Assembly: GCF_900103665.1 (NCBI RefSeq)
Contig: NZ_FNGY01000008.1
Location: 248,001-312,000, forward strand
Reading direction: 5' to 3'
Source: Pedobacter steynii
GTDB taxonomy: Bacteria > Bacteroidota > Bacteroidia > Sphingobacteriales > Sphingobacteriaceae
DNA: 64,000 bases
The translations under genes and the position numbers were made by a program. Position 1 is the stretch's first letter; every line of letters starts with the position of its first letter. The notes beneath the pieces are model-generated. The model saw only the letters and a list, made by a program, of their open reading frames with translations. It did no database searches and was not told where the DNA came from. Shown here piece after piece: positions 1 through 8,248 of this stretch.

Positions 1-412
1 TAAGGCTTTGACTTTAGGGATCATCTCTCTGTACAGCTTCAGATCAGAAGGTTTGCCATCGGTAAACAGGAAAAATAAGGGACGCCAGTCTGCACTTTGT
101 TCATCTGTAGCTTTCCGGATTTCAGCCGTTGCTTTTCCATGTAACAATTCCAGTCCCTGGCCCATATGCGTAGGTCCGCTCTGAGGGCACAGGATTTCGG
201 GCAGCTGGAAATGAACCAATTCAGTTAAGGGAACAAGCTCCTTTACTTCTCTATCGAATGTAATGATGCTGATCCATAAGGAATCCAGCGCCTGTGCATC
301 GGTTCTTAAGGTGCTCAGCATTCCGTTTAAAGCATTATTTAACGCTTGAATAGGCTCTCCATACATCGACCCGGATGTATCCAGCAAAAAATAAACAGGT
401 AATCTTCTCATC
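1..412 (-). CDS. von Willebrand factor A domain protein, TerY-like (C-terminus off window)
   Basis: The reading frame runs from an ATG at 412 to the window edge, so only the first 137 residues are visible. It opens with MRRLPVYFLLDTSGSM; the DTSGSM stretch is the metal-ion-dependent adhesion site (DxSxS) of a vWA domain, and a later FTDGKPSD stretch supplies further metal ligands. There is no signal peptide, so it is cytoplasmic. Such short vWA proteins (TerY family) accompany terD genes in tellurite/stress-response clusters, and a terD gene lies about 2.8 kb away. The exact role of TerY is not established. Identity as a vWA protein is firm; TerY assignment is inferred from length, opening motif and context. 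Confidence 0.8.
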
Positions 413-610
413 TAATTTTTCAAAAAGGTAATCAGCTAAACGCTGTGGTATATGTTCTTATGAATAGGTTAAAGTTAATTGGTTTTTTACATATAAAATA
501 ATTAATTCAGAGGCCATAGTTGTTTTTCTACTTTAATTAAATACCATTTGTTTTATATTCATATCATAGAATTATGTCTATCTTAATCGGACTCATCAGC
601 TATCATCCTT

Positions 611-3229
611 ATGAAAAACATACTGAGAATCCTTCTTTTTGAGGACCCTAAAGAAAATAAAGGGGAAGTTGTTGCTGCATTAAGGCACTCAGGTACTGAG
701 ATTAACCTCTTAGAGGTCTATGCGCTGAAAGACTATGCGGAGGCATTGAAAGAATTCTGTCCTGACCTGATATTGGCCTCGTTTTCGGAAGCTGACTCGA
801 TCGGACATCGGGCTTTTCAGTTAGGAAAAGCCATTGATCAGCAACTTATTTTTATAGGAATCAGTAGTGTTGAATTTGAAAATGAGGGGCTGAAACTACT
901 GGAGGCCGGAGCTGCGGACTACTTTTTAAGAGACCGGTTGACGCGTCTGCCTTTCGCCATGCTGCAGGCATTGGAAAAAGCAAAGTTAAAAGAGCGGGAA
1001 ACGCAGCAAGTTCAGTTGCTTCAGAAGATTCCTTCTGCAGTTGCCATTGTGATTGGACCAAAGCATGTATTTCAATTCGCAAATTCCTTTTATCAACAGC
1101 TGACTGGAAAAGAAGATGTTCATGGTCAGTGCTTATGCGAGGTCTTTACAGATCCGGGGCAGCAGTTTATTGCAGAGGTTGCCGATCAGGTTTATAAAAG
1201 CGGTGAAACTTTTATGGATAAGGAAGTCTTTGTTAAGCTCGACGAAGGGATTGATGGAAATCCGCTTTTGACTACTTTATACATCAATTTTACTATTCAG
1301 GCCTTGCGCAATCATAGCGGAGCAATAGAGGGGCTGTTGATTTTTGGAATTGATGTGACCGAACAGGTGCAGTCGCGCAAGGAAACGGAACAGGTAAATC
1401 AGGAAATTGACAAGTTGTTTGACGCGGTTAACGAAGGGTTCTACCTGAAAGATATTGTAAATAATAAATATATTCAGCTGTCTGCGGGCTGTCCTAAAAT
1501 ATACGGCTATACGAGTACAGAGTTCCATGAGAACCCTGATTTATGGTATGAGGTGATTTATCCTGAAGACCGGTTTATCGTTGAGCGGGATAATGTATTG
1601 CTCCTAAAAGGTGAGCAGGTGAAAAGTCAGTACCGGATTGCCCATAAGGATAAAAGTATGAGGTGGCTGGAGGTCAGGGCTTTGCCAAATCTCGTAAATG
1701 GGAAGCTCATCAGTGTCGAGGGGGTGGTGAGCGACATCACCCAACGAAAGTTTTCCGAGGAAAAGATCAGACTGGCAGAGGCTGGTCTTTCTGAAGCTCA
1801 GAAGATGGCGCAGATTGGCAGCTGGAATTACGATTTGGTCAGGCAGGAACTCACCTGGTCTGACGGTTTGAAAGAAATCTATTGGGGAGATGAATCCCTT
1901 ATTCCGGCCAATCAATATTTTGAAAATCTTGTTCATCCTGATGACCGGCTAAGGCTGGAGTACGAAGTCAGTAAACTGAAGCGCAGCGGAAAGAATATGA
2001 AGACCAGTTTCAGGATCATCAATTCTAAAGGGAAAGTCAAAATTCTGACTGGTGAGAACCGCATTGAGCTGGATAAGGAAGGTAAGCCCATCCGCCTCTA
2101 TGGCATCTTACAGGATGTCACTTCGTTGAAAATTGCAGAAGAAACGCTAAAGAAATCAGAAGCCAACCTGCGAACTTTACTGAACCATACCGATGCGGCT
2201 TACATTCTGGTAGACCATCAGTTGAAAATTGTTTCTTATAGTCATCTGGCGCAGGAAATCGCCGAATTCAGGGGGTACTCGAAGCCCTATGAAGGCACTC
2301 ATATTTTCGATTACTTCGTAGAACAGAAGCGCTCTAAGCTGGAGAAAATCATTGAAGAGGTGACCAATGGAAAGAACATCTCTTATGAGATTAAGGTGAA
2401 GGAAAAGAGTGAGCAGTACAAATGGTATGCAATTAAATGGGTCGGTGTTAATGATAATGAACATAAAAACTGGGGCTTCATACTTTCGATAAAAGACATT
2501 ACGCAGGTGAAGATACTGGCGGATCAGCAAAATCTGATCACCTCAGAGCTGATCAGAAGAAATAAAGACCTGGAACAGTTTACCTATGTGGTTTCTCACA
2601 ACCTGCGTGCTCCCGTTGCCAACATCATCGGGCTTAGTGAATTGATGAGGACTACCGGTTTAGACCAGCAGGGCCAGGCCGAACTGATGCATGGCCTGCA
2701 GACTTCGATCAGGAACCTTGATACCGTGATCAAAGATCTCAACTATGTTTTACAGGTGAAAAAAGACGCGCCCGGACGGATCAAGGAGCCTGTTGATATT
2801 CGGGTTCTTGTTGATGAAATCAAACAGAGCATCAACCACCTGGTGATGAAAGAGCAAATGGTTTTTGAATGTGACCTTGAAGTTCAGCAGGCCTATACTA
2901 TACGTGGTTACCTGTACAACATTTTTTATAATCTGATTTTAAACAGTTTAAAGTATCACAGGACAAACCTTCCCCCCTGTCTTCAAATCAAGTCTTATCT
3001 GGCCGGAAACCATTTAAACCTGGTCTTCAAGGATAATGGAAAAGGCATAGACCTGCGTAAATATGGGAATCAGCTGTTTGGCCTTTACAAGCGCTTTGAC
3101 CTGGAAGTGGAAGGCAAAGGAATGGGGTTATTCATGGTAAAAACCCAGATTGAAGATTTAGGCGGAAGTATTCAGGTGGAAAGCGAACTTGAAAAAGGAA
3201 CGACATTTCACATCATACTTCCGGTATAG
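611..3229 (+). CDS. PAS-domain sensor histidine kinase with degenerate N-terminal receiver
   Basis: A soluble multidomain sensor kinase of 872 residues without membrane segments. Residues about 1-125 resemble a receiver domain (AGAADYFLRDRL near its end), but the usual phospho-acceptor aspartate is replaced in PDLILASFSE, so it probably does not accept phosphate. Four PAS folds follow (roughly 135-250, 265-385, 395-515, 520-640). The dimerisation/phospho-acceptor region has H663 in SHNLRAP, and the ATPase domain shows N778 (NLILNSLKYH), D808 (DNGKGID) and the GKGMGLF G2 box. No response-regulator gene adjoins it, so its partner is unknown. The ATG at 611 opens the receiver fold directly, which supports this start. 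Confidence 0.88.
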   Translation: MKNILRILLFEDPKENKGEVVAALRHSGTEINLLEVYALKDYAEALKEFCPDLILASFSEADSIGHRAFQLGKAIDQQLIFIGISSVEFENEGLKLLEAGAADYFLRDRLTRLPFAMLQALEKAKLKERETQQVQLLQKIPSAVAIVIGPKHVFQFANSFYQQLTGKEDVHGQCLCEVFTDPGQQFIAEVADQVYKSGETFMDKEVFVKLDEGIDGNPLLTTLYINFTIQALRNHSGAIEGLLIFGIDVTEQVQSRKETEQVNQEIDKLFDAVNEGFYLKDIVNNKYIQLSAGCPKIYGYTSTEFHENPDLWYEVIYPEDRFIVERDNVLLLKGEQVKSQYRIAHKDKSMRWLEVRALPNLVNGKLISVEGVVSDITQRKFSEEKIRLAEAGLSEAQKMAQIGSWNYDLVRQELTWSDGLKEIYWGDESLIPANQYFENLVHPDDRLRLEYEVSKLKRSGKNMKTSFRIINSKGKVKILTGENRIELDKEGKPIRLYGILQDVTSLKIAEETLKKSEANLRTLLNHTDAAYILVDHQLKIVSYSHLAQEIAEFRGYSKPYEGTHIFDYFVEQKRSKLEKIIEEVTNGKNISYEIKVKEKSEQYKWYAIKWVGVNDNEHKNWGFILSIKDITQVKILADQQNLITSELIRRNKDLEQFTYVVSHNLRAPVANIIGLSELMRTTGLDQQGQAELMHGLQTSIRNLDTVIKDLNYVLQVKKDAPGRIKEPVDIRVLVDEIKQSINHLVMKEQMVFECDLEVQQAYTIRGYLYNIFYNLILNSLKYHRTNLPPCLQIKSYLAGNHLNLVFKDNGKGIDLRKYGNQLFGLYKRFDLEVEGKGMGLFMVKTQIEDLGGSIQVESELEKGTTFHIILPV

Positions 3230-3236
3230 GGCTGAT

Positions 3237-3812
3237 TTATTTAATGATGTCTCCAGTGTAATATTTGGCCAGGAAAAAAGCAAGATCTTCCTTGTAGCCT
3301 CTCCCTGAAGCTTCGAATTTCCAACTGCCGTTTCTTTTATAAAGGCGGCCGAATTCAATTGCCGTTTCAATAGAGAAGTCTTCATCCAACTCGTATTTGG
3401 CAACCTCCTCCTCTGTGGTATCGTCTACGATTCTGATGTAAGAGCTCCTCACCTGTCCGAAGTTTTGTCTTCTGATTTGCGCTTCATGAATGGTCACTAC
3501 AAACAGCAGTTCCTGAATGCGGTCGTCCACCAGGGAGAGGTCTACTTTGACGATTTCATCGTCTCCGGTCGCACTATTTCCGCCTGTAGGGTCATCTCCT
3601 GTATGAAAGAGTGCTCCATCCGGAGATTTATCATTTCCGTAGAAAACGAAAAACTCTTCTGCAGGGATCATTCTGTTCGCATCGACCATGAAAGCAGAAG
3701 CATCAAGGTCAAAATCATGTCCTGTTCCATCATTAGGGTCCCATCCCAGTCCCACACTAATCTTTGATAAACCAATATTAATTTTTTCGCCTTTACGTAA
3801 GTTAATTGCCAT
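3237..3812 (-). CDS. terD: TerD-family stress / tellurium-resistance protein
   Basis: A 191-residue protein of the TerD family (calcium-binding beta-sandwich proteins tied to tellurite, phage and general stress responses). Typical family stretches are visible: INLRKGEKINIGL at the start, LDASAFMVD, GNDKSPDGALFHTGDDPTG, and acidic pairs that bind calcium in studied homologues. An upstream TTG at 3887 would add 25 residues that do not fit the family; the ATG at 3812 gives MAINLRKGEKI, the usual family start, and is preferred. It ends 7 bp from the convergent kinase gene. The TerY-like gene at the window edge suggests part of a ter cluster continues to the left. Confidence 0.92.
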   Translation of the reverse strand: MAINLRKGEKINIGLSKISVGLGWDPNDGTGHDFDLDASAFMVDANRMIPAEEFFVFYGNDKSPDGALFHTGDDPTGGNSATGDDEIVKVDLSLVDDRIQELLFVVTIHEAQIRRQNFGQVRSSYIRIVDDTTEEEVAKYELDEDFSIETAIEFGRLYKRNGSWKFEASGRGYKEDLAFFLAKYYTGDIIK

Positions 3813-3846
3813 TTTTTCTCGATTTGAACTTTTTAAAGTTAGCAGG

Positions 3847-3882
3847 TTTTGCGGGAATGGCAATTCTATTTTTTTATCTTGG
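3847..3882 (+). promoter_or_regulatory. candidate Bacteroidota promoter for the methyltransferase gene
   Basis: TTTTG at 3847-3851 and TATCTTGG at 3875-3882 resemble the Bacteroidota -33 (TTTG) and -7 (TAnnTTTG, one mismatch) boxes. Spacing is slightly long. A start site just downstream would favour translation from 3899 rather than from the upstream TTG or ATG codons. Confidence 0.35.
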
Positions 3883-3898
3883 CACAAATTTTACAAGT

Positions 3899-4624
3899 GT
3901 GAGCGCAAAAGACTATTCAGCGAAAGCTACCAACCAGGAAATAGAAAACAGATTTGATCAGGATGTGGAACGTTTTTCCAATCTGGACACCGGACAACTG
4001 ACTACACTGGATGCACCCTTAACCATGGAATTGTGTACTGATGCCGCGAAATATGTGAATCCTGAAGCGAAAGAATTGCTGGATATTGGCTGCGGTGCAG
4101 GTAACTATACCCTGAAGATGCTGAGCAAAATTCCAAACCTGAACTGCACTTTAAATGACCTGAGTTTGCCAATGCTGGAAAAGGCAAAGGAAAGGGTAAC
4201 TGCAGAAACACAGGGAACCGTGACTACGATTCAGTTAGACATGAGGCTCCTGGAACTGGAAGCGCAGCAGTATGACATTATCCTTGCAGCGGCAACTTTG
4301 CATCACCTCAGAGGAGATGAAGAGTGGAAGCAGCTGTTTCAGAAGCTATACCATGCACTGAAACCTGGCGGCAGCTTTTGGATTTCCGACCTGATTACAC
4401 ATGATGCCCCTCATTTGAATGCTTTATTCCAACAGAAATATGGCAGTTATCTGGAAAGCCTCGGCGGACCGGAATACCGGGAAAAGGTTTTCGATTATAT
4501 TGCCTATGAAGATACCCCCCGTTCTATCGGGTATCAGTTGGGGTTAATGGAAGAGGTTGGCTTTAAACATGTGGAAGTGTTGCATAAAAATCTTTGTTTC
4601 GCAGCTTTTGGAGGGGTAAAATAA
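3899..4624 (+). CDS. class I SAM-dependent methyltransferase
   Basis: Cytoplasmic methyltransferase of about 241 residues with a Rossmann fold: DIGCGAGNYT is motif I (SAM binding), followed by LNDLSLPMLEKA, and LAAATLHHL in the motif IV region. The substrate cannot be read from sequence. The open frame extends upstream to a TTG at 3806 and an ATG at 3857, but that stretch overlaps terD and a likely promoter and encodes only a hydrophobic run unlike the family. The GTG at 3899, giving VSAKDYSAKATNQEI, is chosen; the start remains uncertain. The MFS gene begins 3 bp after the stop, so the two are almost certainly co-transcribed. Confidence 0.8.
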   Translation: MSAKDYSAKATNQEIENRFDQDVERFSNLDTGQLTTLDAPLTMELCTDAAKYVNPEAKELLDIGCGAGNYTLKMLSKIPNLNCTLNDLSLPMLEKAKERVTAETQGTVTTIQLDMRLLELEAQQYDIILAAATLHHLRGDEEWKQLFQKLYHALKPGGSFWISDLITHDAPHLNALFQQKYGSYLESLGGPEYREKVFDYIAYEDTPRSIGYQLGLMEEVGFKHVEVLHKNLCFAAFGGVK

Positions 4625-4627
4625 AAT

Positions 4628-5833
4628 ATGTCTTTGCTTCAAACTATTGCCGGGAACTATAAAAGGTCGTTCTCCGGATTGAGCCGTGAAACCTGGATTC
4701 TGAGTATCGTGATGCTCATTAACCGAAGTGGGTATATGGCAGTACCTTTTATGGGTTTGTATGTGACCCAATCGCTCCACCGTTCTGCGTCTGATGCGGG
4801 CTTTATCATCACGCTTTTTGGCCTGGGTTCTATCCTTGGTTCGGCGGCTGGCGGTAAGCTGACTGATGTGATCGGGTTCCGGCCTGTTCAGATCTTTTCG
4901 GCAATTATTGGCGGCACATTTTTTCTGTTCTTTGCCAGTATCACCCATTTTCACACACTTTGCATCCTTGCGGTGGTGATTAGTTTCTTTGCGGAAGCTT
5001 TTCGTCCCGCCAACTTTGCTGCGATTGCTGCTTATGCTAAACCCGGACTGGAAACCCGGTCTTATTCTTTGAACCGTCTGGCAACCAATATTGGATGGGC
5101 ATTTGGGGTAAGTATGGGCGGATTGATTGCTTCTTATAACTACAGTTTACTTTTTTATGTAGATGGAATGGTGAGCATTTTTGCAGGATTGAGTATCTTA
5201 TTTTTCCTGCCAAAGATAAAGGCTTATAGAAAAACAATCAAAGAAAAAGTAAAGGGAATTGTAGTGCGTAAGCCATGGGAAGATGGTCTGTTTATCAGGT
5301 TCATCCTGTTGAGCATGATTTTTATCATCTGTTTTTTCCTGATGTTCAGGGTGGTTCCGGTCTTCTTTAAAGAATCCTGGAAGATCAATGAGTTTATGAT
5401 TGGTCTGATCCTGGGCCTGAATGGGGTAATTATCGCTTTGTTTGAGATGGTGATGGTACACCGGATAGAAGGAAAAAGATCTCCTGTATTTTTCATTACC
5501 GTTGGGGTGTTGTTTATTGCGGCATCTTTCCTTGTGCTGATGATCCCATTCGGTTCTCCAGTTTTACTGGGAACTTTATGCATCGTATTTTTTACGGTGG
5601 GAGAAATGTTTGCCCTCCCCTTTGTGAACACTTTTGTGATGAGCAGGGCAAACGAGTTTAACAGAGGACAGTACGCTGCCGGTTATATGCTGGTTTGGTC
5701 TGTTGCACAAGTGGTGGGACCAACAGCGGGGTTTTACATTGCCGAACACCATGGTTATAATGTACTTTGGCTGATCTTAACTGCTTTATTACTGGCCTGT
5801 GCTTATCTGTATAAATTTATGAAAACGGAATAG
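4628..5833 (+). CDS. MFS transporter
   Basis: A 401-residue inner-membrane protein with about twelve hydrophobic segments and the major-facilitator signature between helices 2 and 3 (GGKLTDVIGFRPVQ). It resembles drug/metabolite exporters of the DHA1 type, but no substrate-specific residues can be named. It starts 3 bp after the methyltransferase stop, which suggests that one gene modifies a compound and the other moves it; that link is inference only. It ends 6 bp from the convergent cupin gene with no obvious terminator hairpin between. Confidence 0.88.
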   Translation: MSLLQTIAGNYKRSFSGLSRETWILSIVMLINRSGYMAVPFMGLYVTQSLHRSASDAGFIITLFGLGSILGSAAGGKLTDVIGFRPVQIFSAIIGGTFFLFFASITHFHTLCILAVVISFFAEAFRPANFAAIAAYAKPGLETRSYSLNRLATNIGWAFGVSMGGLIASYNYSLLFYVDGMVSIFAGLSILFFLPKIKAYRKTIKEKVKGIVVRKPWEDGLFIRFILLSMIFIICFFLMFRVVPVFFKESWKINEFMIGLILGLNGVIIALFEMVMVHRIEGKRSPVFFITVGVLFIAASFLVLMIPFGSPVLLGTLCIVFFTVGEMFALPFVNTFVMSRANEFNRGQYAAGYMLVWSVAQVVGPTAGFYIAEHHGYNVLWLILTALLLACAYLYKFMKTE

Positions 5834-5839
5834 TCGTTT

Positions 5840-6178
5840 TTATGCGTTCAGAAAATCTTCACGATGAGGTGTAAAAGCGTCAATCAGGATTCCCGGCTCC
5901 AGACAAACACAACCATGAATGGCGTGTGGAGGTACATAAAAGCCATCTCCTTTTCTGATGATTTTCTTTTCTGAGCCAATGGTCATTTCAAATACGCCGC
6001 TGTCTACATAAGTAACCTGGGTATGGTGATGTTCGTGTAATGTGCCGATGGCTCCCGCTTCGAATTTCGCTTTGACCAGCATCACCCGTTCGTCATATCC
6101 AAAAACCTGTCTTTGAATGCCATTACCAAGATCTTCCCAGGGCATTTCGTTTTCTATTTGAAACAATTCACTTTGCAT
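5840..6178 (-). CDS. small cupin-domain protein
   Basis: A 112-residue single-domain cupin. The two cupin motifs are visible: HEHHHTQVTYVDSGVFEMTI (metal-binding histidines) and KGDGFYVPPHAIHGCVCLE. Small stand-alone cupins of this type are often annotated as sugar-binding or mannose-6-phosphate-isomerase-like proteins, but no activity can be assigned here. The frame opens at 6238, but those 20 extra codons (MGAGDYSLAP) overlap the intergenic region; the ATG at 6178 (MQSELFQIENEMPW) is the likely start. It is probably monocistronic. Confidence 0.82.
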   Translation of the reverse strand: MQSELFQIENEMPWEDLGNGIQRQVFGYDERVMLVKAKFEAGAIGTLHEHHHTQVTYVDSGVFEMTIGSEKKIIRKGDGFYVPPHAIHGCVCLEPGILIDAFTPHREDFLNA

Positions 6179-6259
6179 GTTGAAATAATTATAGCCAAAT
6201 ATAAATAAAGGGGCCAATGAATAATCACCGGCCCCCATTATTTTGTTACGAAAGAAGAA

Positions 6260-6829
6260 TTAGAAAATTTTGAAACCTACAGATAAGTTGTAAATGCCTG
6301 TTTTTTCCTGTAATCCTTTGTTGATCTTTGTGAATCCTCTGGTGTAGCGGGCGTCTATGGTTAAACTTCCCAGGTCCACTCCTGCGTTAATTACCCCACC
6401 AATATTGAATTTCTTATAATCAAATGAGGTCGGTGAATTTGGTTTATTCAGGGTATAGCTGAAATCTGGCCCTGCGGATACATGCAGGTTAAAGGCCTCA
6501 GTATTGATGATTTTATAACCGACCATTAATGGAATGTTCATTTGTTTGAAATTAGGCTTGTAAGTAGATCCGCCATAGCTGTACTCACTTTTAAATGAAG
6601 TGTAGTTAATTTCAGGCTGAAAATAAAGGGTTTTACCAATCCTTGCAAATGCACCGATATTGAATCCCATTTTCCCTTTTTCATTAGACAGGCCTTTGAA
6701 ATCAGAATGTAGGTTTGCAAAGTTTGCTCCTGCTTTAATCCCAAAGTTCAATCCCGGAACTTGTGCCTTAACGGAATTCATACTAAAAATGCTTACAGTA
6801 ATGATAAGTAGATACTTGATTGTTTTCAT
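6260..6829 (-). CDS. PorT-like outer-membrane beta-barrel protein
   Basis: A 189-residue exported protein: MKTIKYLLIITVSIFSMNSVKAQ is a clear signal peptide, followed by alternating hydrophobic strands (LNFGIKAGANFANL, NIGAFARIG, LYFQPEINYTSF) and a terminal aromatic residue (VGFKIF), as in small eight-stranded outer-membrane barrels of the porin/PorT family common in Bacteroidota. Its role is unknown. The upstream region (6830-7479) is long and holds several hairpins that are discussed separately. Confidence 0.85.
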   Translation of the reverse strand: MKTIKYLLIITVSIFSMNSVKAQVPGLNFGIKAGANFANLHSDFKGLSNEKGKMGFNIGAFARIGKTLYFQPEINYTSFKSEYSYGGSTYKPNFKQMNIPLMVGYKIINTEAFNLHVSAGPDFSYTLNKPNSPTSFDYKKFNIGGVINAGVDLGSLTIDARYTRGFTKINKGLQEKTGIYNLSVGFKIF

Positions 6830-6916
6830 TTTGTTGTTCTTTTAAATAATTGATCAATTAATTTGTTGATGATTTACAGGTAAGACAACGAAATCAGAAG
6901 ATACCCCTACGTCCTT

Positions 6917-6949
6917 TAAAAAAAAATCCCGGAGTAGCTCCGGGATAGG
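6917..6949 (-). terminator. rho-independent terminator, minus strand
   Basis: Perfect arms TCCCGGAG / CTCCGGGA around TAG, followed on the minus strand by an uninterrupted run of nine T. No annotated minus-strand gene lies directly upstream of it, which is the odd point. Confidence 0.8.
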
Positions 6950-7012
6950 ATGATCTTTCTTTTTGAAAAAAGAATGAAATGAATTATTAAAATGAGTTAC
7001 TGTTCATTGAAG

Positions 7013-7034
7013 AAAGGGGAATACTCCCCTTTTT
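7013..7034 (+). terminator. hairpin with T-run, probable terminator
   Basis: AAGGGGA - AATAC - TCCCCTT stem followed by a run of five T on the plus strand. No plus-strand gene precedes it closely. Confidence 0.5.
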
Positions 7035-7101
7035 GAATTAACAAACTATATGAGAACGCGAGATGTTTTAGTTCAATTACCTTTAGGGCAGTAATTTGAA
7101 T

Positions 7102-7138
7102 AAAAATCCCCGATGCACCTCCATGCATCAGGAATTTT
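7102..7138 (-). repeat. imperfect inverted repeat, possible minus-strand terminator
   Basis: Arms AAAAATCCCCGATGCA and TGCATCAGGAATTTT around CCTCCA. Read on the minus strand the stem ends in TTTTT, so it could terminate a short transcript starting near the TTACG repeats at 7194-7246. Confidence 0.45.
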
Positions 7139-7193
7139 CGTTTTATAGGGGGGATGTCATAAAAGTAGGTAAGATCAGTGATACTGCGAATTC

Positions 7194-7246
7194 TTTTACG
7201 CCAATGAGTGCTTTTACGTGGTGAATAATATGAATTACATGGTGAA
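7194..7246 (+). promoter_or_regulatory. triple TTACG repeat, candidate LytTR binding boxes
   Basis: Three similar boxes start at 7196 (TTACGCCAATGAG), 7214 (TTACGTGGTGAAT) and 7235 (TTACATGGTGAATG). Spacings of 18 and 21 bp place them near the same face of the helix. They resemble the paired boxes upstream of the precursor and lanB genes and are 230-285 bp before the LytTR regulator gene. Confidence 0.4.
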
Positions 7247-7397
7247 TGAAAAAGTGACCTTCAAAATCCGTTAAAATCATCCATAACTTGGTGTAAACGC
7301 AATAAATCCTAGACTTCTGCATAGAAAATTATAGTTTTATCCCTGAATTTGATTTAACTTTACACATTCTTAATAAAATTCATGAAATAATAAAAAG

Positions 7398-7430
7398 TAT
7401 TACGCCAAGGACCTGTTTTGCGTTGTGAAT
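7398..7430 (+). promoter_or_regulatory. candidate LytTR boxes upstream of the response regulator
   Basis: TATTACGCCAAGG followed 18 bp later by TTGCGTTGTG, about 50-80 bp upstream of the response-regulator ATG. Similar in sequence to the other boxes of this locus but with a shorter period; autoregulation is an inference. Confidence 0.35.
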
Positions 7431-7467
7431 ATTTTTAGGTTAGATTTATTAATATTATTCCAATTAT

Positions 7468-7473
7468 AGGAGG
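7468..7473 (+). promoter_or_regulatory. strong Shine-Dalgarno sequence of the LytTR regulator
   Basis: AGGAGG ends 6 nt before the ATG at 7480. Such a canonical site is unusual beside the other genes here, most of which have none, and suggests efficient translation; it also fixes the start codon. Confidence 0.7.
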
Positions 7474-7479
7474 AGATCA

Positions 7480-8226
7480 ATGGACAAGAAATTAAACTGC
7501 GTAATTATTGACGATGAGAAACACGCTGTAGAACTCCTGGTAGATTATATCAATACCATGCCCAACCTGCAACTTGTAAAATACTTTACAAATCCATTGC
7601 AGGCTTTGATGGAAATTTCGGCCAATGACCAGATTGATATTGTGTTTATGGACATGGATATGCCGGGGATGTCAGGAATAGATCTTTCCATTGCCATAAG
7701 AGACAAGACTAAGTACCTGGTGGTCACTACCGGGCATTCGAAGTATGCTTATGAAGCGTTTGGTGTTCAGGCCAACGAGTATCTCCTGAAGCCGATTTCC
7801 ATGAGTAAATTCGCTTTAATGATCAAGAGGCTCCTGAATTCGGAACTTGCCGTAAAAAATACGGTTGCAGCAGATGATTTCTTTTTCATCAAAACAGATC
7901 AGGTTCAGAAATATACTAAAATCAATATCAGAGACATCATCATGATTGAGGGTTTAAACAACTATGTGAAGATACATACGGTGAACGAAACGCATGTGGC
8001 TTATTTGACGATGAAGGAGTTGGAAACAAAGTTGCAGGACAATCCTAACTTTGTAAGGGTGCAAAGGTCTTTTATCGTATCCATGAATTACATCACTAAA
8101 GTAGAGGGATATACGATTATTCTAAGTAATAAAATGGAGGTTCCATTGGGGACGACTTATAAAAAGCAGTTTTTAGTCTTTCTGGGGGAAAAGACAATGA
8201 AATCCAAGCGGAATGTGCCCGATTAG
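7480..8226 (+). CDS. LytTR-family response regulator
   Basis: A 248-residue regulator. Residues 1-125 form a receiver domain with the acidic pair D11-D12, phospho-acceptor D58 (FMDMDMPGMSG) and a conserved lysine in LLKPISMSK. Residues about 137-240 form a LytTR DNA-binding domain (YTKINIRDIIMIEGLNNYVK, VQRSFIVSMNYI). LytTR proteins bind paired direct repeats, and such repeats occur upstream of the precursor and lanB genes in this locus. The cognate kinase is most likely the LytS-type sensor at 8501. Context suggests it controls production of the modified peptide, as two-component systems do in known lanthipeptide loci. Confidence 0.92.
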   Translation: MDKKLNCVIIDDEKHAVELLVDYINTMPNLQLVKYFTNPLQALMEISANDQIDIVFMDMDMPGMSGIDLSIAIRDKTKYLVVTTGHSKYAYEAFGVQANEYLLKPISMSKFALMIKRLLNSELAVKNTVAADDFFFIKTDQVQKYTKINIRDIIMIEGLNNYVKIHTVNETHVAYLTMKELETKLQDNPNFVRVQRSFIVSMNYITKVEGYTIILSNKMEVPLGTTYKKQFLVFLGEKTMKSKRNVPD

Positions 8227-8239
8227 ATTTCATTGTCTT
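8191..8239. repeat. 14-bp perfect inverted repeat at convergent gene ends
   Basis: AAGACAATGAAATC (8191-8204) and its exact complement (8226-8239) enclose 21 nt. The repeat spans the stop codon of the response regulator and ends 9 bp before the stop of the precursor gene on the other strand. It could be a bidirectional terminator or mRNA-end stabiliser; it lacks a GC-rich stem and long T-run. Confidence 0.55.
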
Positions 8240-8248
8240 AAGGCCTCA

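Larger units (their letters stand above)
6830..7479. other. 650-bp gap with hairpins and LytTR-like repeats, no recognisable gene
   Basis: No convincing coding sequence was found on either strand. The gap contains a strong minus-strand terminator (6917-6949), a second hairpin (7013-7034), a long imperfect inverted repeat (7102-7138) and two groups of TTACG-type repeats (7194-7246 and 7398-7430). A 42-codon minus-strand frame starting inside the inverted repeat (ATG at 7128) lacks coding features. Minus-strand terminators without an upstream gene suggest a small RNA or a lost gene. Confidence 0.5.

Noticed and set aside
7002..7128. 42-codon minus-strand frame starting in the inverted repeat, considered as a second RiPP precursor
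   Set aside because: No Ser/Thr-rich core or leader like the real precursor; it runs through two hairpins and lacks coding character.
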